A DNA stretch of 64,000 nt from Sphingomonas sp. IC-11 (GCF_021043365.1 NZ_JAJNDU010000001.1:682001-746000), one strand, 5' to 3'; numbered from the stretch's first letter, positions 33,716 to 41,900 are shown. Notes: generated by a model from the sequence alone, not told the origin. A program made the numbers and translations.

Positions 33716-34384
33716 TCAATTGTCCTTGTTCAGGCGAGCCTTCAGCGCGGCCAGCTCGGCATCGATCTTGTCGGCGGCCTTGAGTTCGGCGATCTCCTCG
33801 TCGAGGCTCTTGGGCAGGGCACCCAGCCCAAGGGCGTCGGCGCGTCCCTCCGCCTCGTCCACCTTGCGTTCCAGCATCTCGAAGCGGCTGAAGGCGTCGT
33901 GGGTGCGTGGGCCATTCCACATCTCCCGCAGGCGGGAGCGGTTGTTGGCGCTCTCCAGCCGGGTGGCGATGTTGTTCTGGCGGGTGCGCGCCTCACGCAG
34001 CTTGTTCTGCAGCTTGGCGATGTCCTCTTCGGAGCCGCGGAGCGTGTCGTCGAGCACCGCCACTTCGGCGCGAAGCTGCTCGATCATGTCCGTCGCCTTC
34101 TGACGCTCCATCAGTGCTGCCTTGGCGAGATCTTCGCGATCCTTGGACAAGGCGAGTTCCGCCTTTTCTGTCCAGTTCGCCTCGATCTCCGAAAGCTTGT
34201 TCATGTGGCGCCGCATCTCCTTGATGTCGGCGATCGTCCGTGCAGCGGAGGCGCGCACCTCGACGAGCGTCTCTTCCATCTCCAGGATGATCATCCGGAT
34301 CATCTTGGCTGGATCTTCTGCCTTTTCGAGCAGCTCTGCCATGTTGGCGGCGACGATGTCGCGGGTGCGGGAAAAGATGCCCAT
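33716..34384 (-). CDS. pspA: Phage-shock protein A (ESCRT-III-like membrane effector)
   Basis: 222 aa, nearly all coiled coil, with MGIFSRTRDIVAANMAELL amphipathic membrane helix at the N-terminus and DPAKMIRMIILEMEETL. PspA binds stressed membrane and, when free, inhibits PspF. ATG 34384 preferred with AGGAG eight bases upstream; the preceding TTG is not needed. It is downstream of a 43-aa ORF and a sigma54-type promoter. Confidence 0.95.
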   Translation of the reverse strand: MGIFSRTRDIVAANMAELLEKAEDPAKMIRMIILEMEETLVEVRASAARTIADIKEMRRHMNKLSEIEANWTEKAELALSKDREDLAKAALMERQKATDMIEQLRAEVAVLDDTLRGSEEDIAKLQNKLREARTRQNNIATRLESANNRSRLREMWNGPRTHDAFSRFEMLERKVDEAEGRADALGLGALPKSLDEEIAELKAADKIDAELAALKARLNKDN

Positions 34385-34419
34385 CAACGAAACTCCTGGT
34401 GATGCCCTTTTATAGGCTT

Positions 34420-34458
34420 GCCGCCGGGGCGAAGCGAGGGAAGACCCGCCCCGGCGGC
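34420..34458 (-). other. Perfect 12-bp GC-rich hairpin before pspA
   Basis: GCCGCCGGGGCG and CGCCCCGGCGGC pair perfectly across a 15-nt loop. It lies between the 43-aa ORF stop and the pspA ribosome site on the transcript. It lacks a T-run, so an mRNA-processing, stability or attenuation role is more likely than full termination. Confidence 0.45.
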
Positions 34459-34463
34459 GCCGT

Positions 34464-34595
34464 TCACGCCACCGCGCGAACGATGGGGGCCGCGCCCCCG
34501 GCCGGACCGACGGCGCCGATCACCATGGTGGTGCTGAACACGACGGCGAAGGCGATGGCGGCAAGGCTGCGGCCGAGGTTTGCGAACTGGGTCAT
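34464..34595 (-). CDS. 43-aa hydrophobic ORF leading the psp operon
   Basis: Starts MTQFANLGRSLAAIAFAVVF and continues through a second apolar stretch ending VGPAGG, so it is a single-helix membrane or exported microprotein. AAGGAG lies seven bases before the ATG, a strong site. It lies between the putative sigma54 promoter and pspA, so it would be the first gene translated from that promoter. No family recognised. Confidence 0.65.
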   Translation of the reverse strand: MTQFANLGRSLAAIAFAVVFSTTMVIGAVGPAGGAAPIVRAVA

Positions 34596-34658
34596 GGCGG
34601 ATCTCCTTGCTGAACCTGGTGTCTTTTTCACCGCTCTCGGCGGTTATGCCGACTGCTT

Positions 34659-34675
34659 TGCAGGGGCCGTGCCAA
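34659..34675 (-). promoter_or_regulatory. Sigma54-type -24/-12 promoter of the psp operon
   Basis: On the minus strand it reads TTGGCACGGCCCCTGCA. Against the sigma54 consensus (YTGGCACGrNNNTTGCW) only one base of the -12 element differs; the -24 GG and -12 GC are present with correct spacing. A start of transcription near 34648 is expected, about 53 nt before the 43-aa ORF. PspF, a sigma54 activator, is encoded divergently. Confidence 0.75.
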
Positions 34676-34735
34676 TTGTTGTCGCGCTAACCGCGGCGGC
34701 GCAGATTGCGGCGCGAAAAATGAATAGTGCAGTTA

Positions 34736-34748
34736 AATCAATATGATG
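34736..34748. promoter_or_regulatory. IHF-like site between promoter and activator sites
   Basis: AATCAA-TATG-ATG matches WATCAANNNNTTR with one mismatch. It lies about 62 bp upstream of the -24 element and 70-100 bp from the paired palindromes, a usual place for IHF-assisted looping. The site is weakly informative. Confidence 0.3.
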
Positions 34749-34811
34749 GGGCTCGCCGTGTGACCTGCCCCGATTGGGCGCCTGTGATTTGTAAGAGTCA
34801 AACACGTATTG

Positions 34812-34842
34812 CCAAGCATTGGTGAGATGCGCCAAAGCTTGG
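34812..34842. promoter_or_regulatory. Two CCAA-N3-TTGG palindromes, candidate PspF upstream activator sites
   Basis: CCAAGCATTGG (34812-34822) and CCAAAGCTTGG (34832-34842) are the same palindrome, with centres exactly 20 bp (two helical turns) apart. They are about 145-165 bp upstream of the sigma54 element and 20-50 bp before the pspF start, so PspF bound here could activate psp and repress itself. Inference from geometry. Confidence 0.5.
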
Positions 34843-34861
34843 GTGAACAGGGCGGCGGGCG

Positions 34862-35917
34862 ATGGCAGAGCGGACAAGTCAGGTAATCGGCCAGTCAGGG
34901 GCATTCCTCGATGCCTTGGAGCGCGCCAGCCGTGCGGCCGCACTCGACCGGCCAGTACTGGTGATCGGGGAGCGCGGGACCGGCAAGGAACTGGTGGCCG
35001 AGCGCCTGCACCGTCTTAGCCCGCGATGGGACCAGCCGCTTGTCGTGATGAACTGCGCCGCTTTGCCAGAGACGCTGATCGAAGCGGAACTGTTCGGCCA
35101 CGAGTCGGGCGCATTTACCGGCGCGACCAAGGCGCGGGTGGGCCGCTTCGAGGAAGCGGACGGGGGAACGCTGTTCCTCGACGAGCTGGGCACGCTTTCG
35201 ATGGGCGCGCAGGAGCGGCTGCTGCGCGCGGTCGAATATGGTGAGGTGACGCGCATCGGTGCGTCGCGCCCGATACGTGTTGATGTGCGCATCGTCGCGG
35301 CAACCAACGAGCATTTGCCCGACAAGGTCGATCGGAATGAATTTCGTGCCGACTTGCTGGATCGCCTGTCGTTCGAGGTGGTGACGCTGCCGCCGCTTCG
35401 CGCGCGCAAGAGCGACATCCTTATCCTGGCCGATCACTTCGGACGCCGGATGGCGGCGGAAATGGGCTGGGAACGCTGGCACGGCTTTTCACCAGCGGCG
35501 CAGGAGGCGCTGCGTGAATATCGCTGGCCCGGCAACGTGCGCGAGTTGCGAAATGTCGTGGAGCGCGCCGTCTACCGTTGGGAACGCGACGGACCGATCG
35601 AGGCGATCGAGTTTGATCCGTTCCAGTCACCCTATCGCCCCGGCAACAGCGCTGCGCCCCAGCAGCAGCAGCCGGCGCCCGCGATGCCGCGGCCACCCCA
35701 GCCCGCGCCCACCAGCGACGGCGATGAGGTGGCGGCCTGCGACGTTGGGCCATCCGACTTCAAGAGCAGGGTCGCCCTGTTCGAAAAAGAGCTGCTTTCG
35801 CGCGCGCTGGCGGAGAACCGGTTCAATCAGCGCGCGACCGCTGACGCTTTGGGGCTCAGCTATGACCAGCTTCGCCACGCGCTTCGCCGCCATGACCTGA
35901 TCGGAGCGGTTGCGTAA
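34862..35917 (+). CDS. pspF: Sigma54-dependent activator PspF
   Basis: 351 aa. It has no N-terminal regulatory domain: AAA+ begins at once, with Walker A GERGTGKE, GAFTGA (residues 83-88, sigma54 contact) and Walker B GGTLFLDELG. A proline/glutamine-rich linker (about 255-285) leads to a Fis-type HTH (LLSRALAENRFNQRATADALGLSYDQL). Absence of a receiver and direct inhibition by PspA are typical of PspF. Divergent to the psp operon. Confidence 0.93.
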   Translation: MAERTSQVIGQSGAFLDALERASRAAALDRPVLVIGERGTGKELVAERLHRLSPRWDQPLVVMNCAALPETLIEAELFGHESGAFTGATKARVGRFEEADGGTLFLDELGTLSMGAQERLLRAVEYGEVTRIGASRPIRVDVRIVAATNEHLPDKVDRNEFRADLLDRLSFEVVTLPPLRARKSDILILADHFGRRMAAEMGWERWHGFSPAAQEALREYRWPGNVRELRNVVERAVYRWERDGPIEAIEFDPFQSPYRPGNSAAPQQQQPAPAMPRPPQPAPTSDGDEVAACDVGPSDFKSRVALFEKELLSRALAENRFNQRATADALGLSYDQLRHALRRHDLIGAVA

Positions 35918-35983
35918 CGAGGCGGGCGGAGCCATTTGGGTGGCGTCGCGTTCCCTTGCGCAACCCCGAAAAGGAGGATTTCC

Positions 35984-36592
35984 ATGGCATTTGAACTTCC
36001 GCCGCTGCCGTACGACTACGACGCGCTCGAGCCGGTTATCTCCAAGGAGACGATGACCTTCCACCACGACAAGCATCACGCAGCCTATACCGCGAAGCTG
36101 AACGAGGGCGTGGCCGCCGATCCGAAGCTGGAGGGCAAGTCGATCGAGGAGATCATGGGCATGATCTCGTCGCTGCCGCCGCTCGTGCGCAACAACGGCG
36201 GTGGATATTGGAACCACGACTTCTTCTGGAAGATCATGACCAGCCCGTCCAAGAGCGGTCAGCCGACCGGCGCGCTGAAGGACGCGATCGATGCCTATGG
36301 CGGCCTCGACAAGCTCAAGGAAGATTTCAACACCAAGGGTGCGGGCCAGTTCGGCTCCGGCTGGGCCTGGGTCATCAAGGATTCGTCAGGCGCGCTGAAG
36401 GTCACCTCGACGCCGAACCAGGACAATCCGCTGATGGACGATGCCAAGGAGAAGGGCACGCCGATCCTGGGCAATGACGTGTGGGAGCACGCTTATTACC
36501 TCACCTACAAGAACGATCGCCCCGGCTACCTGAAGGCTTGGTGGGATCTGGTGAACTGGGAAGAGGCCGGCCGTCGCTTCGACGCTGCCTGA
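35984..36592 (+). CDS. sodB: Superoxide dismutase (iron type)
   Basis: 202 aa. Metal ligands His27 (FHHDKHH), His78 (YWNHDFFW), Asp165 and His169 (DVWEHAYY). Order and Gln in GAGQFGSGWAW favour the iron form, which dismutates superoxide in the cytoplasm. AAGGAGGA lies five bases before the ATG at 35984, so that start was chosen over an in-frame upstream extension. Followed by a strong terminator. Confidence 0.95.
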   Translation: MAFELPPLPYDYDALEPVISKETMTFHHDKHHAAYTAKLNEGVAADPKLEGKSIEEIMGMISSLPPLVRNNGGGYWNHDFFWKIMTSPSKSGQPTGALKDAIDAYGGLDKLKEDFNTKGAGQFGSGWAWVIKDSSGALKVTSTPNQDNPLMDDAKEKGTPILGNDVWEHAYYLTYKNDRPGYLKAWWDLVNWEEAGRRFDAA

Positions 36593-36620
36593 TTTTGTCT
36601 GCCGCCCTGCGCGGGAGAGA

Positions 36621-36655
36621 AGGGGGCGGGCCCGAGCGGGCCTGCCCCCTTTTTC
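36621..36655 (+). terminator. Rho-independent terminator of sodB
   Basis: A long GC-rich stem (AGGGGGC...GCCCCCT and inner GGCCC/GGGCC) followed by five T starts 29 nt after the sodB stop. Confidence 0.85.
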
Positions 36656-36713
36656 GTGGCGAGCAAATGGGCAGTGTGCGCGTACGCCTGCGCCGGCTTG
36701 GGGAAGGAAGCGA

Positions 36714-36804
36714 CGTCATGCTGAACTTGCGCCAGCATCGGTTGCTTCAGGGGCGAGGCTGTAGCTTGCGGAAGTACGGACCCTGAAACGAGTTCAGGAT
36801 GACG
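36714..36804. repeat. REP-like intergenic element with two hairpins
   Basis: The outer arms 36714-36729 and 36789-36804 are inverted repeats matching at 14 of 16 positions. Inside each is a smaller hairpin (ATGCTG/CAGCAT and CCTGAA/TTCAGG). Elements with GTCATGCTGAACTTG and TTCAGGATGAC ends are commonly scattered between genes in sphingomonads (from memory). The 36656-36896 stretch contains no other recognisable feature. Confidence 0.6.
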
Positions 36805-36896
36805 GTGCGTTGCAGGGGTAGGCTGCGGCTCTTTTCCGTCCGAAAGCGGAAGAGCCGATCATCGCTGGCGTCGTGGCGCGCGGGAAAGGGTCCCGC

Positions 36897-36971
36897 TGGC
36901 TCCCTGAGTAGGATTCGAACCTACGGCCGCTCGATTAACAGTCGAGAGCTCTACCGCTGAGCTATCAGGGA
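36897..36971 (-). tRNA. tRNA-Asn (anticodon GTT)
   Basis: A full cloverleaf: acceptor TCCCTGA/TCAGGGA, anticodon loop CTGTTAA, T-arm GGTTCGAATCC, discriminator G and a genomic CCA. Located between the REP-like element and nadK. Confidence 0.96.
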
Positions 36972-37037
36972 ACGCTGCGGGAGGCGCGTCTTTAGCCGGA
37001 TTCTCGGCGCTTGCAACCCCCGTTTGCGCAGAAAAAA

Positions 37038-37817
37038 TCAGGCGACGAACTGTTCCATGGTGATCCGGTCGTCCAGCGCGTGCTCGGGGTCGAACAGCAG
37101 CGTCAGCTCGCGGGCGCGGTCGATGGCGATGTCGACCTGAGCCACGTCGCGGATCTCACGCTGGTCCGCCACTGCCGACACCGGCCGCTTGCCGGGATCG
37201 AGCACGCGCAAGCTGACGCGCGCCTTGTCGGGCAGAATAGCGCCGCGCCAACGACGCGGGCGAAAGGCGCTGATCGGCGTTAGCGCGATCATTGCCGAGC
37301 CGAGCGGCAAGATGGGGCCATGCGCCGAAAGATTATAGGCGGTCGACCCTGCCGGCGTGGCAACAAGGATGCCGTCGCAGGCCAGTTCTTCCAGCACGAC
37401 GCGGTCATTCACCCGCACCTCGAGCTTGGCCGTCTGGCGGGTCTCGCGCAACAGCGAGACTTCGTTGATCGCCGGCATGGTATGGATGCGGCCGTCGATA
37501 CCCGTTGCCGTCATCAACAGCGGCGTCACCTTGAAGGCGCGCGCGTTCGACAGTCGCTCCTCCAGGTCGTGCTGGCGCCACTCGTTCATCAGGAAGCCGA
37601 CGGTGCCCAGGTTCATGCCGAACACCGGCACGTTGGCACGCCTGGTGTCCAGAAGCGTGTGCAACGTCTGCAGCATGAAGCCGTCACCGCCGAGGGCGAT
37701 CACCACATCGGCTTCGTCGATCGTGCACCAGTCCCAGGCATCGGCAAGTATCGCGCGGGCGCCCTGGGCCTGGGCGGTTGGCGAGGCGACCAACGCCCGC
37801 CGCTGATAATCACTCAT
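37038..37817 (-). CDS. nadK: NAD kinase
   Basis: 259 aa. It has the nucleotide-binding GGDGFML and a GSTAYNLSAHGPI motif with a proline-rich loop (ALTPISAFRPR). It phosphorylates NAD to NADP. The start ATG overlaps the moaA stop by 4 nt, so the genes are co-transcribed although their pathways differ. Confidence 0.95.
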   Translation of the reverse strand: MSDYQRRALVASPTAQAQGARAILADAWDWCTIDEADVVIALGGDGFMLQTLHTLLDTRRANVPVFGMNLGTVGFLMNEWRQHDLEERLSNARAFKVTPLLMTATGIDGRIHTMPAINEVSLLRETRQTAKLEVRVNDRVVLEELACDGILVATPAGSTAYNLSAHGPILPLGSAMIALTPISAFRPRRWRGAILPDKARVSLRVLDPGKRPVSAVADQREIRDVAQVDIAIDRARELTLLFDPEHALDDRITMEQFVA

Positions 37818-38821
37818 CCGCCTGTTACACTCATGTGCCGCGATACCGCGGGCGCTGCGTTGCGCTCGATGCGGAAGTCGTGCCGCGCCGGCTTGCCCGC
37901 GATGCCGAGCCGGATCGCATCGTCCAGCGCAGCCACGCCCCCGTCGCGCAAGGCGGCCTTCAGATCGACCTGATCGTCATGCCCGAGGCACGAGTACAGT
38001 CGTCCTTCGGTGGTAAGGCGCACGCGATTGCAGCCGTCACAGAAATTCGCTGTCAGCGGAGAGATCAGGCCGAGGCGAGTCTTGCCGCCATTTACCCGCC
38101 AGTAGCGCGCCGGCCCGCCAGTGCTGACGCCATCGCGTTCCAGGTCGAACTGCATCGACAAGCGATCGAATACGGCGGTGAGCGGCACGAACCGGTCCGT
38201 GCGATCCTCGTCAATCGCGCCCAGCGGCATGGTTTCGATCAGCGTCAGATCATGGCCCTCACCGATGCACCAGTCGAGCATCGGGGCGATTTCATCTTCG
38301 TTCAGGCCCTTCAGCGCGACCATGTTGATCTTCACCGCCAAGCCGGCCCGCTTGGCGGCGGCAATTCCCTGAAGCACCTGGTCCACATCGCCATGCCGGG
38401 TGATATGCCGGAACAAGGCGGGATCGCGGCTGTCGAGGCTGATGTTCAGGCGCCTTATGCCTGCATCTGCCAGCGCCTCTGCATGATCGGCGAGGCGAGT
38501 GGCGTTGGTCGTCATGGTCAGTTCGTCCAAGCCATTGCCGACATGACTGCCGAGCCGCTGAACGAGTTCCACCACATCGCGGCGCACGAGCGGCTCGCCG
38601 CCCGACAACCGGATCTTGCGCACGCCAAAATCAATGAAGCGCTCGGCGATGATCGCGATCTCTTCCAGCGCGAGCAGCTTGCTGCGCGGCAGGAACGTCA
38701 TCTTCTCCGCCATGCAATACCGGCAGCGAAGATCGCAGCGATCCGTGACCGAAATGCGCAGATAGCGGATCGCCCGGCCGAAACCGTCGACAAGGCCGGG
38801 GGCGGCGGGCGTAACTCCCAT
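37814..38821 (-). CDS. moaA: GTP 3',8-cyclase MoaA
   Basis: 335 aa. A radical-SAM CDLRCRYC cluster, a second cluster (FCDGCNRVRLT ... YSCLG) and the invariant C-terminal GG. Catalyses the first step of molybdenum cofactor synthesis with MoaC, converting GTP to cPMP. ATG 38821 chosen; a longer frame exists but its extra residues are not MoaA-like. No other moa genes are present. Confidence 0.95.
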   Translation of the reverse strand: MGVTPAAPGLVDGFGRAIRYLRISVTDRCDLRCRYCMAEKMTFLPRSKLLALEEIAIIAERFIDFGVRKIRLSGGEPLVRRDVVELVQRLGSHVGNGLDELTMTTNATRLADHAEALADAGIRRLNISLDSRDPALFRHITRHGDVDQVLQGIAAAKRAGLAVKINMVALKGLNEDEIAPMLDWCIGEGHDLTLIETMPLGAIDEDRTDRFVPLTAVFDRLSMQFDLERDGVSTGGPARYWRVNGGKTRLGLISPLTANFCDGCNRVRLTTEGRLYSCLGHDDQVDLKAALRDGGVAALDDAIRLGIAGKPARHDFRIERNAAPAVSRHMSVTGG

Positions 38822-38915
38822 AACGGAACAGCTAGGCGCTGAAGAGCCCAGGGACAAGGGTAGGTCCGTAGTTGCTGCCAGCCCGAGCCACTCATACGGT
38901 CGCCGGGTGGGCATC

Positions 38916-40490
38916 ATGGTAAGCGAAACCGTCGAAGTGGCACTGGCCGAGGGCAGCGAAGCGCTGGCCGCTCTCGTCACGACTGCTGGCGCCCGCTCCG
39001 GTGGCGACTGGGCGGAAGTGTTGCTGGTCGATGCGCGTGCCGATCAGCGGTGCGTCGCCGATGCGGAAGCGATTGCGGCTACTGCCCGGCAAGCGCTGCT
39101 GGCCATCGTCTCTGACCAGTGCGGCGCCGCTGCGGCTTATGAAGCCGGGGCCACCCACGTCTCGCTCGGCGATCCCACCACCGAATCGCTGACGCTCGCG
39201 CTTCGCTTCGCCGGCCGATACGCGCGCCGGCTGCGTGGAACGGGCCGTATGCGCCGGGCAGGGGAGGCGGTCGAGGGCGCCGTCACCCGCTTCATTGGCG
39301 ACGGCGATCCCGCAGAGCCGGCGACGGTGGCGCTGGTTGCGATTACCCGGTTCGATACGGTGAATGCCGCATTCGGGCGGGAAGCGGGCGATCAACTGCT
39401 GCGACAGGCAGCGGCCCGGCTCGCGGCGGTCCTGCCGCCGTCAGCCGTGATCGAACGCGATCATGGCGCCCGGTTTGTCATTGCGGTGCGCGAAGGAGGC
39501 GACGCCGCGCGGGCCCGTGTCGCGGCAATCGAGGGCGCGCTGGGGCGCGGCTTCACCCTTGGCTGCGAAGAAGCGCGCCTTGGCGTCCGAATCGGGGTTG
39601 CCCATCGCGAAGCTGGCGAGCCCGCACGCTCGCTGGTTACGCGCGCGACCGAGGCGCTGGCCAAGGCCGCCGCCGGCGACGGCGCGAACGTGCGCTTTGC
39701 CCCGCGGCTGCATGTTACCGCGGGGCTGGATCTCGCCGCGGACCTGCACCGGGCGATCGACCGTCGCGAGATCGACATCCTGTTTCAGCCGCAGGTGATG
39801 CTGGATAGCGGGCGGATCACCGGCGTGGAGGCGCTGGCCCGGTGGGAGCATCCGGTGCACGGCGTGCTCGGCGCCAACACCCTGTTCTCGGCGGCCGATC
39901 GCGCCGGTTTGGGGCTGGCGCTGTCCGAGCATATCCAGCTGCTGGCGCTGACGCGGGCGGCAGCCTGGCAGGGCCAGCTTGCCGCCTTGCGGGTCGCGGT
40001 GAACGTCACCGCGGCGGATCTTGCCCGATCCGATTTCGTGACCCACTTCCTGTCGCTCGTGGAGCGTTCTGGCATCGCGCCCAGCCGGGTAACCGCGGAA
40101 GTGACGGAAAGCGGCTTCGTCACTGACCTTCCGTTGGCGGCCGAACGATTGGAGCAATTGCGGGCACGGGGGCTACGCATCGCCATCGATGATTTCGGCA
40201 CCGGCTATTCCAGCCTCGCCTATCTGAAGGCGCTGCCGCTGGACTATCTGAAGGTCGATCGCAGCCTGACCAAGGACATCGCCGGCGCGCCGCGAGCGCG
40301 CGTGGTTGTGCGCGGGATCCTGGACATCGCGGCGGGACTGGGTTTGCAGACCATTGCGGAGGGCGTCGAGAACGCCCGCGAGCGGGATCTTCTCGCCGCC
40401 GAAGGCTGTACCCTTTACCAGGGATTCCTATGCGCCGGGCCGCTTGATGAGCGGGCCCTGAAGGCGCTGGTGGAGGAACATCGGCAATGA
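38916..40490 (+). CDS. EAL phosphodiesterase with degenerate GGDEF domain
   Basis: 524 aa. The C-terminal EAL domain has GVEALARW, AEVTESG, IDDFGTGYSSL, LKVDRSL and AEGVE, so c-di-GMP hydrolysis is expected. The N-terminal diguanylate cyclase-like domain has HGARF where GGDEF should be, so it is likely inactive or regulatory. A further N-terminal region (residues 1-110) looks receiver-like but without a clear phospho-site. ATG 38916 used; GTG 38907 possible. Overlaps the next gene. Confidence 0.85.
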   Translation: MVSETVEVALAEGSEALAALVTTAGARSGGDWAEVLLVDARADQRCVADAEAIAATARQALLAIVSDQCGAAAAYEAGATHVSLGDPTTESLTLALRFAGRYARRLRGTGRMRRAGEAVEGAVTRFIGDGDPAEPATVALVAITRFDTVNAAFGREAGDQLLRQAAARLAAVLPPSAVIERDHGARFVIAVREGGDAARARVAAIEGALGRGFTLGCEEARLGVRIGVAHREAGEPARSLVTRATEALAKAAAGDGANVRFAPRLHVTAGLDLAADLHRAIDRREIDILFQPQVMLDSGRITGVEALARWEHPVHGVLGANTLFSAADRAGLGLALSEHIQLLALTRAAAWQGQLAALRVAVNVTAADLARSDFVTHFLSLVERSGIAPSRVTAEVTESGFVTDLPLAAERLEQLRARGLRIAIDDFGTGYSSLAYLKALPLDYLKVDRSLTKDIAGAPRARVVVRGILDIAAGLGLQTIAEGVENARERDLLAAEGCTLYQGFLCAGPLDERALKALVEEHRQ

Positions 40491-40900
40491 TCCAAGCAAT
40501 GCTGACGCCGGTCGCGGCCGCAGCGGCCGCACTGGCGTCGCCGCAGGCCGCGATCGAGGCGGAAATGGCGGCCAGCGCCGCCGGCTGGAACGCCGGTTCA
40601 CTGGAGCGGTTCATGGCAGTTTATGCCGATGATGCCGTTTATGCGTCCGGTAAGGAGTTGGCGCGCGGCAAGGCGGCGATTGCGAGCCGCTACGCCAAGA
40701 GCTTTGCGGACGGGGCGAACAGCCGCGGACGACTGGCGTTCCAGCCGGTCGCGTGGCGTACGATCAGCAACGTCCACATGCTGCTGGTAGCGCGCTGGTC
40801 GCTGACGCCAGCCGCTGGTGAGGCGCAAGGCGGGCTCACGACGTTGTTGTTCGAGCGTCGCAAGGAGGGCTGGAGGATCATCGCCGATCACAGCTCCTGA
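40487..40900 (+). CDS. SnoaL/DUF4440-type (NTF2-fold) protein
   Basis: 137 aa. NTF2-like fold indicated by GSLERFMAVYADDAVYASG and the closing RRKEGWRIIADHSS. A hydrophobic start (MLTPVAAAAAALASPQA) suggests export, but no cleavage site is certain. Enzymatic role unknown. Four-base overlap with the EAL gene implies co-translation. Confidence 0.7.
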   Translation: MIQAMLTPVAAAAAALASPQAAIEAEMAASAAGWNAGSLERFMAVYADDAVYASGKELARGKAAIASRYAKSFADGANSRGRLAFQPVAWRTISNVHMLLVARWSLTPAAGEAQGGLTTLLFERRKEGWRIIADHSS

Positions 40901-40932
40901 GTGGTGGCGCCCCGGTCAGGAGGAGTGGCGGA

Positions 40933-41364
40933 ATGAGGGTCTTCACCATCGGCTATGAAGGGGTGACGATGGACGAGTTCATCGCCGCCTTGCAGACGGC
41001 AGGGGTGGAGCGAGTGATCGACGTGCGGGCGCTGCCATTGTCGCGGCGGCCGGGTTTTTCCAAATCGATCCTGGCGGCGACGCTGCGCGACACGGGCATC
41101 GACTATGTCCATCTAAAGGCGCTGGGCACGCCCAAGCGCGGGCGGGATGCGGCAAAGAAGGGCGATGTGGCGACCTTGCGCGCCGTGTACGAAGATCAGT
41201 TGGCGCTTCCGGAGGCGCAGGCCGCCGCGGCGCAGATGCGCGCGCTGGCCGCAGAGAGGCCGTCCGCATTGCTGTGCTATGAGCGCGATCCCTGTCACTG
41301 CCACCGCACCTTGCTGTTGCAGGCCGAGGGGGACGGAGCCGAGGTGGTCGACCTCTATACGTGA
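40933..41364 (+). CDS. DUF488 family protein
   Basis: 143 aa. The family start TIGYEG and the RPGFSK and CHCHRTLLL segments (LLCYERDPCHCHR) are typical of DUF488, uncharacterised proteins. A cytoplasmic globular protein. Same direction as its two upstream neighbours, 32 bp apart. Confidence 0.8.
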   Translation: MRVFTIGYEGVTMDEFIAALQTAGVERVIDVRALPLSRRPGFSKSILAATLRDTGIDYVHLKALGTPKRGRDAAKKGDVATLRAVYEDQLALPEAQAAAAQMRALAAERPSALLCYERDPCHCHRTLLLQAEGDGAEVVDLYT

Positions 41365-41448
41365 GCGAGGTGGTGCTTCCGTATCTTTCGGAAGCGAGCG
41401 GCAAGGCGCTGCGCACGGCCGAAGTGACGGCCGAATGCCGGCGTACGC

Positions 41449-41892
41449 CTAGGGCAGCGCGTAGCCGACGGTAGACTGGGCGATCAGCCGATCCTCGCTG
41501 TCCTGCCAGATGCGGACGTCGACGCTGGCAAGTCGGCGGCCGAGCTTCAGCAGTCGTGCATCGGCGAACACAGCGCGGTGATTGCACGGCCGCAGGAAGG
41601 TAATGGACAGCGCGTTCGTGACGGCCATCTGCTCCGGGCCATGGTGCGCCGCGATCACGGCGTAAGCGGCGAGATCGGCCAGCGTCATCAGCGTCGGGCC
41701 GGAAACGATATTGCCGGGCCGAAGCGTGGACGCGTCGGGATCGAGCCGGATCCGCAGATGGCCGGGCGTGAGGCTGACGACCTCGCCTAGTTTTGCCGGA
41801 TCGCTGGCTGGGAAAGCAGCGGTGAGGAAGCCGGTCACTTCCTCCGCCGTCAAACGCAGCGTGAGCGGTGATCCGCCGGAGGAACTGGCCAT
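41449..41892 (-). CDS. PaaI-like hotdog-fold thioesterase
   Basis: 147 aa with a single hotdog domain. PGNIVSGPTLMTLADLAAYAVI holds the helix and active-site Asp, and NALSITFLRPC follows, as in PaaI-type acyl-CoA thioesterases. Substrate unknown. It lies 8 nt after the DUF952 gene and probably shares its transcript. Confidence 0.8.
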   Translation of the reverse strand: MASSSGGSPLTLRLTAEEVTGFLTAAFPASDPAKLGEVVSLTPGHLRIRLDPDASTLRPGNIVSGPTLMTLADLAAYAVIAAHHGPEQMAVTNALSITFLRPCNHRAVFADARLLKLGRRLASVDVRIWQDSEDRLIAQSTVGYALP

Positions 41893-41900
41893 GGACGCGA

